From the NCBI GenBank assembly GCA_002900995.3, contig CM035310.1, forward strand, positions 3,309,394-3,373,393: a DNA stretch of 64,000 nt, in the 5' to 3' direction. The notes under the pieces were generated by a model that did no database searches, was not told the origin of the DNA, and saw only the letters and a list, made by a program, of their open reading frames with translations. The DNA is from Ganoderma boninense. Taxonomy: Eukaryota > Basidiomycota > Agaricomycetes > Polyporales > Polyporaceae. Positions 44,209-53,200 of this stretch are shown here, one piece after another (positions within the stretch are counted from its first letter, which is position 1; each line of letters opens with the position of its first letter). The translations under genes were made by a program, and so were the position numbers.

Positions 44209-45323
44209 ATGTCGACCTCAGATTCCCCAGGCACACGACCTCCCAAAAGACCGCGCACCTCTCAAGGGTGTCCTACACCGCCCTCAAGTTCCACCAAGAG
44301 TACATCGTACCACAAGCCCCTCAAACACCACGCAGAGTTCTGGTTTGACGATGGCAGCATCATCCTCGTCGCACGGAACACCGGCTTTCGCGTGTATCGC
44401 GCACTCCTCGCCACGCAATCTCCCGTCTTGGCAGGCCTCTTCTCGTCGAGCACCAATGCCGGCGCGGAGATGCTGGACGACTGTCCCGTCGTGCACCTTT
44501 CGGACGAGCCGCTGGACGTGGCACATTTCCTTAGGGTGCTCCTGCCAGGTTCTCAGCTAATGTAAGTCGATCTTGATCTTACTTGTATGCGTGCCAGTGC
44601 CGTCGTCGCCGTCTCGAGCTCCGCATTCACGGCACAGCACGCTTTATCAGCCTGTACACCACCACGTTTTCCTTCTCCTTCCACCAAATCTCCGCCATCA
44701 TCCGCCTCGCGCACAAGTACGACGTCCCGGCGGTTCTCGACCAAGCCATCGCCGCCCTCGAGCAGTCCTTCCCGAGCGACTTCGCCACCTGGGCGCGCGG
44801 CCGCAAGCCTGTCGTCACGCTCGAGCCCGCACACGCTATTGGGGTCGTCCGACTCGCGCGGCTGGTGGACAGGCCCTCGCTGCTCCCCCTCGCGTTCTAC
44901 AAGTGCGCACTGCTGGGCGGCGCGGTCGTCGACGGGTACGTGCGGGAGAACAAGTCCGTGGAGCGCCTCGACCGGGAGGACCTCAAGCGCTGCATAGAGG
45001 GGAGGAACGCGTTGGCGGAGCGCGCAGTCGGCGTGGTCTTGGACGTCTTTGGTAGCGCACGTCCGCGCGAAGACTCGGAGTGCGCGGCCCCGGACGCGTG
45101 CCGCCCCCTTCTGCGGTCTATATTCGAAAACGCGGTGTACGACGACAGGTCGACCGACGTCGACGCGCTGCAGAGCTGGAAGGAGGTCATCGACATATGG
45201 GCGCCGAAGCAGTATGCCATCTGTGCGCATTGCAAGAAGGCTCTGCTGGACAGGGAAGTAGCCTCTCGCAAGTGTTTGTGGGACTCACTCATTGAGATGT
45301 TTGACCTCTGGGACTGTGCGTGA
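44209..45323 (+). CDS. BTB/POZ protein, copy k (intact)
   Basis: Exons 44209-44561 and 44651-45323 (342 codons; donor GTAAGT, acceptor TATCAG). Exon 1: RPPKRPRTSQGCPTPP, AEFWFDDGSIILVARNTGF, RVYRALLATQSPVLAGLF, CPVVHLSDEPLDVAHFLRV. Exon 2: FHQISAIIRLAHKYDVPAV, ARLVDRPSLLPLAFYKCAL, GYVRENKSVERLDREDLKR, CAAPDAC, CAHCKKALLDREVASRKCL. The final signature is altered (W-D-S-L-I-E-M-F instead of W-x-x-L-P-x-x-F) and the protein ends soon after (DLWDCA) without an acidic tail. GTGAGT at 45396 lies 72 bases after the stop. Confidence 0.85.
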
Positions 45324-45839
45324 GGTCGCGGAAAGTTCTCAGGCGTAGGCGGTCTCAGTAGTTCCCCAGGGACGGGAGAGTCGTAGGTTTTCACGGTGAG
45401 TCCTGAGTATATCATTGCCTGACGAAAGATATTGGCCTCTCCTTCTGACACATCGCTCAAACCACTCACAGCTAGGGATTTCATTTACTGGTGCAGCCTA
45501 GCTGCAGGTCTGCCTTCCTTGTACTCGCAGGCTTCCTTGCGCATGCGGCGTATACCCAAACCTGAGGCTTTTCGAAACTTCGGCATGATCTCCCCTCCCG
45601 TGTTATGCTGCCCTGCGATGTGGATTTCATAGATGATGGAGAACTGAAATGAAATGGAGCGGGTTTCGACGTCTACGAGTACTACGGTAGAGGCGGGATA
45701 ATTGAGGGAGGGGCAGGAGATTTTTGCATGCTGTCAACGCGTGTTGTCACAGCCACGTGGTGTGCCTGTCACAAGAGGTTCGATGATGCCAGACATTTGA
45801 AGTGCTTGAAGCGCACGCGCCCATCTCACTGGCAACACG
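45324..45839. other. Intergenic region between BTB copies k and l
   Basis: No gene supported. It holds the post-stop donor of copy k and the promoter module of copy l. Confidence 0.4.
45746..45774 (+). promoter_or_regulatory. GTCAC-CACGTG-GTCACAA module upstream of BTB copy l
   Basis: GTCAC at 45746-45750, CACGTG at 45754-45759 and GTCACAA at 45768-45774, ending 65 bp before ATG 45840. Confidence 0.55.
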
Positions 45840-46975
45840 ATGTCGACCGCTGCTCACGACTCTCGACCGCAGAAACGGCCTCGCCCTTCGGATGACTCAT
45901 CTCCTCAGACCTCCGACAATGGGACAACTTGGTCTCTCCTGGGCCCAGCGACCTCAGGCGCCACTCAGAAGATCTATGGCTGGACGACGGAAATGTCATC
46001 CTCGCCGCCAAAAACTCCGGTTTCAGAGTGCTCCGCTCCTTGTTGGCGTCGCAGTCGACAGTGTTTGCCGACATGTTCTCCTCCTCGCGCTCAGATGCGG
46101 CGGAGATGTTCGACGGATGCCCAGTGGTTCATGTCTCGGACGCACCGGAGGACGTAGCACACTTCCTCCGAGCGCTACTTCCAACGTCCGAGCGGGTGTG
46201 AGTGCTTCGAGGTCCCGGAGTCAGCATATGATGCAACACTGACAGCCCCTCTTTTCGCAGCCTTTTTGCTTGTGCATTCACCTTTTCATTCCATCAGCTC
46301 TCCGCCATCATACGCCTCGCGCACAAGTACAACGTCCAGGTCATCTTGGATCAAGCGACCGCGGCTCTTCAGCAGGACTTTACCCCCGATTTCGACGTAT
46401 GGGAGGGCACCGCCGAGTCAGTCGTCGACGTCGGACCCCAGCAGAACATCGGCGTAATCAACCTGGCGCGGTTAGTCGACAGACCATCCATCCTTCCCTC
46501 CGCCTTCTACAGGTGCGCGTTACTGGGAAGCAGCATCGTGGACGGCTACAAGCATGAGGACAGGTCCATCGAGTACCTGTCGCGCGAGGACGTTAAGCGC
46601 TGCATCGATGGGCAGAGCAGGCTTGTCGAGGAGTCATTTGCGATCCTCCTGGAGGTGTTCATCCCGACACCCTGCGACGCGTGCGAGACCCTTCCATCCT
46701 GCGAGGCTGCGCTGCAGTGGATGTTGAGGGAAGCGATCGATTCGACCAGGAAATCAAGCGTGAGAGTGCTCGAGCGCTGGGATGACTGGATCCGGGCGGC
46801 TGCGCAGGAATCGCACCTATGCGCTCCTTGCCAGGGGGGGGCGATCAAGCGCGAGTATAGGGCACGAAAGCGGGTGTGGAACGCGCTCCCAGATATCTTC
46901 AACCTCACAGTGGATGGCTGGCCTTCAGGCGCGAGTGGTGGAGAGGAAGATGCTGTCGCCGCCGCCGCTCCGTAG
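45840..46975 (+). pseudogene. BTB/POZ copy l, one frameshift in exon 1
   Basis: ATG 45840 begins MSTAAHDSRPQKRPRPSDD; near 45,925 the family sequence moves to another frame (RRHSEDLWLDDGNVILAAK, RVLRSLLASQSTVFADMF, CPVVHVSDAPEDVAHFLRA). The intron runs from GTGAGT at 46198 to TCGCAG, and exon 2 (46261-46975) is clean: FHQLSAIIRLAHKYNVQVI, ARLVDRPSILPSAFYRCAL, CDACETLPSC, CAPCQGGAIKREYRARKRV, W-N-A-L-P-D-I-F. The summed exon length is not a multiple of three, consistent with a single indel between the basic tail and the BTB domain. No good in-frame ATG restores the domain. GTGAGC at 46986 lies 10 bases after the stop. Confidence 0.75.
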
Positions 46976-47471
46976 TGGTTCACAGGTGAGCAGCGTTCCT
47001 AAAAGTAGGTCATTAAAACCTGACCGCGATGGATGCTGGTGTAGGTCTGTCCGCTCACGCAGCTTGCGTTCTGTTCCAATAATCCATTCTCGCTTGATGT
47101 GTATTCTAAATTCTACACTAGTATGATCTATGCAGAATATTCTCGCCAGTACTGTCCGATATCGGTGCCGTTCATATACGGCCCTGAAAACACTCTTCAT
47201 AACGGTATATTTATGTTTCCCAGTCTTGAACGCAATGACGCGCGCAGTCCCACTATTCGCGGTCGCAAGCGTACTCAGCCAAGCCGCCCCTGCTGTGGTC
47301 ACGACACACCATCACGATCTTAAATATAAACTACAATCCTTTAACTTAACACATACACAAAACGCGGTTACGCTGGCGGGCATCGGAACCCTCTCGCCCC
47401 GTCTGCAGCTCGTCAGCGCTCAACGCTCAGCCACGCCCAGCTCCTCTGACCTTCGACTTTCTTCTATGCTC
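46976..47471. other. Convergent intergenic region
   Basis: Between the stops of BTB copy l (plus) and the secreted barrel protein (minus). It holds both 3' UTRs; no gene seen. Confidence 0.4.
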
Positions 47472-48026
47472 GCTACAGGAGAGTCCAGCTGATGTTGTGC
47501 AGGCGGCCGACCGAGAGGTCCGCAAGCTGCTCGAACGCGACGGGCGAGAGGTCGACGCTGCCAACGGCACACGTCGGGCAGGTGTCCTCGACGGCGACCG
47601 TCACCGACTTCAGGCCGTCCGCGGTCGTCACCTTGATCTGCCGGCCGCACATCGGGTTCCTGTTTCACGCCGCGCGCCCGTTAGTTCCAGTTCCAGGACG
47701 CGCAAGACGGACAGGGAAAATGTGGGAAGGAAAAGAGGGGGGTACACACAGGTTGGGGTTGGAGCCGGCGCCGGGGAAGGACTGGATGGTGTGGATGTCG
47801 ATGGCGACGACGAAGTCCGCGTCGGTGTTGTAGACGCCGCACGAGCCGAGCCCGGGGTAGTAGTACGTTGCTGTGAACATGAAGATGGTCAGTCAGTCCT
47901 TGGTTCGAGAGAATATCATGGATGGAGCATCGGATGCGCACCGTCACCACCGGTGAAGGACATGTCCTGCGCGAAGCCGATCGCGGCAGCAGAGAGAACG
48001 GCGAGGGCGGCGATGGAAAAGCGCAT
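47472..48026 (-). CDS. Small secreted double-psi beta-barrel (barwin/RlpA-like) protein
   Basis: Three exons. ATG 48026 encodes a clear signal peptide (MRFSIAALAVLSAAAIGFAQ). After the GTGCGC donor and CACAG acceptor comes ATYYYPGLGSCGVYNTDAD and FVVAIDIHTIQSF. After a second intron (GTGTGT to AACAG) the last exon has NPMCGRQIKVTTADGLKSV, VAVEDTCPTCAVGSVDLSP, AFEQLADLSVGRLHNISW and the stop at 47472. The ATYY...GSCG and CP.C...DLSP..F motifs are the double-psi beta-barrel hallmarks shared by expansin domain 1, barwin and RlpA. Mature size is about 100 residues with four cysteines. Fungal members are extracellular and linked to wall or plant-polysaccharide interaction; the exact role is unknown. 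Confidence 0.85.
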
Positions 48027-49545
48027 GGTGGATAAGTGCCGGTGGGTGGTTCGGTTGGGGGAGAGAGGACGTGCTCGCGGCGGGTTTATGTAGTCGTTGG
48101 CCAGCTATGAGTGCGCAGGAGCCGTGGGCTAAGCGCGAAGAAGGGATGGAATGTGTAGGACTAGTCCTCCGAGCGGGGCCACACCGGATTCGACTAGAAG
48201 GGCGAACTTGTGAGCGTGCCAGGTGCAACCATCAAGGCTGTGCTGGAAAGTCGTCCGGCATCAGCAAAAGTGCAGAACGTAGGGGCTTCAGTGGGCTCAA
48301 ATACACTGTAGCCGAGTTAATTCGAGAGACCCAATTTTGCATTGCAAACCCCTTGAGTTACATCAAATCCTGCTCAAGCCCAAGAGCGCCAGAAAAGTGT
48401 GATTGTACGAGCTTGAGCAGGACTGACCCGATCGAAGCCGATTGGCACGCGCGCTCTGTCGCATTGTGGCAAACGTCCTTGAAGCCGGTCAATCCGGGCG
48501 AATTGCATATGCTTGGAGAAATCTAGGTTCATCTTGTGCAGGCATCGCTCGGAATTCGAATGTCAGACACCAAATATATTAGGTTTAACTACGACAATCA
48601 CGGTCATGGGAACACGCAGTACGGAAGCTCGCGTCAAAGTCCGTAACGAGGAGAAGATAAGTACGACATACGTACTCCGAAAGGCGAAGGAGGAAAAGAG
48701 ACCATTAAAGACGAGTAAGAGGACGGGCGAAGAAGCGCAGAGGGAGATTTCGGAGGCAGAGTGCAAGGAGCCAAATTTGCGGAGAAGGTGTGAGGACAGA
48801 AGGAGGACTCACATGTGGGGGGAAGCATAACGGCTCTGGCTGCCACGCGGGTGAGCGAGTTCTGAACTGAGACTCCGACGCACCTGTATCCCACCCACAG
48901 CACTCCATAGGGATGAAAAACCAACGCACCACTCATCTCTGCGTTCCGGGACTGCATATAGGCGCATATACCCACATAGAATCCATTTCGGGCAGCGAAC
49001 TTACCTCGCCGTGTGCTTGAAGCCCAAGGGAAGCCCATGCAGCGACTTGGAACACCACGTACCATTGTAGAGGGCTATACCATGAAGAGGACAGCAAGAA
49101 GGCGACCAAATCAGAGATGGTGGTGGTTGGAGGGGAAGGAAACCGGGGGAGAGCGACCGATTTTATGGGGGGTTTGGCATGTGTTGAGACGTCGGGGCTA
49201 AATCGGGACCGTCCAGATTAGGCTTCCTTCGCGCCCAAACCGCGCCCCCTGTCGTCGTCGTTCCGGTTGTCTATCTCGCTGAATTGTCAACATACAACTA
49301 AGCTGGCCCCGCAAAAGCTGAGATATGGTGGTTTATGAGCCTAGGGATGCATCTCAGTGAAGAGACCTACACCCGCGCAAGGGGGGTAAGAACAGGATCT
49401 GTCCAAGCAATTTTGCCGATCTGGCTCAATCGGCTTCACTTGTATTCGAACCCAGTCTGTACCAATTTGGGGTCCCTGCCCGATTGCCCCAATCTTGCCC
49501 GAGCGTTTTGCACTTTTGCTGATGGGTAGCGTGAGTCCAGCGCGG
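48027..49545. other. Region without a recognised gene
   Basis: About 1.5 kb upstream of the secreted protein. Frames are short and none has family motifs. Nothing further is seen. Confidence 0.35.
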
Positions 49546-50039
49546 CTACGCGGAGATGCATATGCACCCGGATGTGCCGCTAATGTCTGGATACGAGAGG
49601 TAATGGTAGGATTCATCATCTTCCAGTTGACGCAGAATGACTGCATGTGCAAAACTGCGAGACTTCCGAAGGCGGGAGTGTTCGTCAGGCGTTGAGAACG
49701 CTAGGACGGTACTCACCATGCGGGACCGCAGATCGCTAACGAGAACGGCGGATGGCGTCCGAGGTGGCGTTGTCAAGGGAATGAGAGCAGCAGGAGGTCA
49801 TGGGAACATGACAAAAAGTGAATGTTTTGTCTGGGTGGCCGAGATCAGGACGACGCTGCGGTCCATGATCGACACACGCATGGCTCACCTTTCGTCCACT
49901 TGTAGCCGTGTACACGACCATGGCAGATACACACCATTCTGTACAGATTCAAAAGTCTCCACGGCAAGGCTCCGACTGTACTGGTTGCGGAATCCCATGG
50001 TCGCTGCCAACATGACGGTAGGACGACCAGCAAATCGGG
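49546..50039 (-). pseudogene. Candidate host gene, part downstream of the LINE insertion
   Basis: The minus strand next to the poly(A) end is open through PTVMLAATMGFRNQYSRSL and FESVQNGVYLPWSCTRLQV to a GTGAGC donor near 49,890. Further exon-like pieces follow (VLVSDLRSRM with a GTGAGT donor near 49,720; VILRQLEDDESYHYL near 49,630). Ignoring the LINE and one target-site copy, this frame joins the short ATG-led frame at 59565-59676 without a stop. I do not recognise the protein; it may be a small or already decayed gene. Confidence 0.35.
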
Positions 50040-50051
50040 TTGATGAGTACA

Positions 50052-50055
<4 letters not shown>
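50040..50055. repeat. Target-site duplication, LINE 3' side
   Basis: TTGATGAGTACATACT, identical to 59565-59580. The last T merges with the poly(T). Confidence 0.9.

Positions 50056-50082
<27 letters not shown>
50055..50082 (-). other. LINE poly(A) tail
   Basis: 28 consecutive T on the + strand, which is an A28 tail for the minus-strand element and marks its 3' end. Confidence 0.9.
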
Positions 50083-50085
<3 letters not shown>

Positions 50086-50248
50086 GTGCAATCCATCCGG
50101 TCGGGCACAATGGCGCCCCTCGGTGGATTATTGCTCGGTTATGGGCAGCGCCCGGCACCTTGTCGAGGGAAATGCTTTACGCACAACGAGACTGCGATCG
50201 ATAGTGTGGGACTCTCCGTTCTCTACTCAGCCAGTGGCGCTTGTCAGT

Positions 50249-53200
50249 TCATCCTACTCCATTGCGCTCTCCTGGTCTCGGCATACCCACTAAAACCCCC
50301 GGCAGGCCAATCCAATCGGGCGGGAGGGCATCTTCCTCACTGAGGACCCCAGCCCATGTCGCAAGGACACTACTTCGCAACAGAGCCTTCCTCCCCCATT
50401 TCGGGTTCGTCAGGCATTGGTCTAGGCGAATTCGCCTGTTCACGCGTTTCTCCCATCTGCGTCGCACCTCGGCCTCCGAGTGCCATTGCTCGGGATCGCC
50501 GTCCCGGTCAATTACTCTTTCGCACCGCAGGACCCATATCAGGTACGCTGACTCTGTCAGGATTATTCTCGTGAGTCTGTCGGTGCCAGGACACCTTTTG
50601 TCCTTCAGGACTTTCATTGAGGCGCACGGCGCGGCCAGCACTAGCCCCATGTCTGGGTCCAGGCGAATGCCGCACTTCTTTTTAATCGTCTCGAGGGCTA
50701 ACTCCCACACCACCGCGCGTCCTGTTGCTTCGCAGTTCAGGATAATGTGTTCCATTGATTCTATTTGCCCGCACGCGTTACAGGTCGCACGTCCTTCGTA
50801 CCCGCTGATGTTATTCCAGTACTTCCCCACACGTTGTGCATCGTGCATCATTTTCCACCAGAAGTCTCGCATCCGTCTGTCAATGTCATTGCTCCTGATC
50901 GCACGCCACAACATGCTTTCAGTAGGCGTGAACTTCAGGTGGGTTGCTGTACTCATTATGGCTTTTTCCAGATTCCGGGTTGTCGCTCTACGAGTCTCGA
51001 CTGCCTTTTTTATGCGGACACCGGCGTACGCCCTCCGTTGTGTCAGGCGCCGCAGGCTGGCTCCACTTCGAAGGAATTCCATGCGCGGGCGAGGCAAGTC
51101 GATCTCGGCCCCTAGTTGCACTGCTTGTTTTGCTAACACATCCGCCCCCTCGTTTCCTTCTATTCCAGCATGCCCTTTGACCCATTTGAATGTTGTCAGA
51201 GCACATCGTGCCCGTAGCCTAGCAACAGCATCGCGTATTATTGGTGCGTTTTTTACTCCGATCCATCCCGCGGCCTCCCACTCGGGAAGGTGCTTCGTTA
51301 GACCATCCACTACATATTGTGAGTCCGAGTTTATGTGGAGGTCTAGGAACGGGGTTGTCCGAGCCACCGCCACAGAGATTGCGAACATCTCGGCTGCCTG
51401 GCTGGATTGCGTAGGCCCCGGGACCCGCGCTGCAACGTTCATCGGGTTTCGGTGGCCGAACCAGACGCCGCTTCCAGCCTTTGCATCGCCTTTCCCATTG
51501 TTATCGCAGGACCCGTCTGTGTACACCTCAAAGGTTATAGGAGGCACATGGAATGGCCGTGGTGGGCGCCGGACTGGATTGACGCGTTGGCGGGTGGGGT
51601 CAACAAACACCCTAAACGCCTCCGCCAGCGGCCCATCCTCCGTGATGGACGGATTGAAGATGATGCGGTCGTTTGCGTCTCGTGCTCGCTGATTCGCATC
51701 GTGCCTCCTCTTCGTGACGGAGAGTCCGTCCCTTTGTCTGCCCCCTTCTGGTCTCCAGAGTGGGTTTATTTTCAGGATCATCTTGTGCGCTGCTTCGACG
51801 CAGCGGCTGGGGTTTGAGCACCCCTTAGTTTCCCGATCAGCAACACACTCGTCGCAGGGGCATGACGCCCTTCTTGTATGGTTGAGATCCTCCAGGCGCA
51901 ACGCGAGTTGGTTACACCCAACAACGTTCAGCACATTATGCCGTTCACGAAGGCATTTGCCAGCAGCTGTGTTCGCAGTGCTCCTGCCTTCCATGAGGCC
52001 AATGTGGTAGAAAGCTGGCAGCATGCCCTTCAGTTCCTCTGATGGGTTCGCTGCTTCCAGCCTGACGCCATATTTACCAGCGGCTTTAATCATCCGGCGA
52101 AGGTCATATGGGAGCCCTGTCGTTGCACGCGTGCTAACATTCCACGTTTGCAGGAACATATTCACGCGCGCGCTTGGGTCCACCGCTCGTGCTGCCGCCT
52201 CTATGGCTTTTGCCATGAGGCAGTCTGCCACAAACGCCCATGCGGGGCGTGCTGTGGATATCTCAAGGTATTCTCTCAGCCACATCAGGTCGATGGCCTC
52301 ATTCCTTGCTTTTATATCCAGGAGCCCGATTCCCCCTTCTTCAAGCGGTTTAAAAAGGGTGTCTTGGCCTATTCGTGGGTGCGCGTCATCTTTCCACACG
52401 AATTTCAGCACCATATCATTTAGTTGGCGCTCTACTCTCTCAGGCATTCCGATCACTTTCGCCAGATATTGCGTCCTACCTCCGACTTCCATGCCAACTG
52501 CCAATGCTCGGCCCCGCATAGTCGGATTTCGTTTTCCCCATGTTGTAAGCCTCTTCTGGATTATACCGAGTGTACTTATCCATTGCGCATTTAGGTCAAT
52601 GTTGTTTCCTATCCATCCCCCGAGGGAGCGTATAGCTTCGCCGTCATGGGCGACCCTCATGCCGTCCGGGAGGGATTGGCCCAGCGGCGTGTTACTTGTC
52701 CCATCAATCAGCGCTTCCCTGAAGCTCGGGGCACCCACAGGCATGCACTCCGACTTCTCATCATTGAACTTGGCTCTCGATGCTAAACACCAGCCATCTA
52801 GAACATCCTGGAGAACATCGTAATCATCATTCTCACCCATGTAGACCGTCGTATCATCCGCGAAGAGCTTCGCTACCAGTTTTTCGAGGAGCCCTGGAAT
52901 TCTGAATCCTTCTATCCCAGAGTCACGCAGGGCACACGCTAGCGGCTCAATTGCCAGGTCAAAGAGGAGGCACGATATGGGGTCACCTTGGCGCACCCCT
53001 CTGGTTATGGTGAAGTACGCACTTCGTTCACCATTTACCATTACTACGCTCTTCGCTGCCTTGTACAGGTGCTGGATTGTCTTAATAAAGGTGGGTGGCA
53101 TGTTCATTCGTTCGAGCACTTTCCACAGATATTCATGATTGATCTTGTCATATGCCTTCTCTTGGTCAAGTGCTATTATCGCACCATTAACTTCTTCGGC

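Noticed and set aside
50241..51692. 483-codon plus-strand open frame
   Set aside because: Antisense of LINE ORF2, whose RNase H and cysteine motifs are on the minus strand here.
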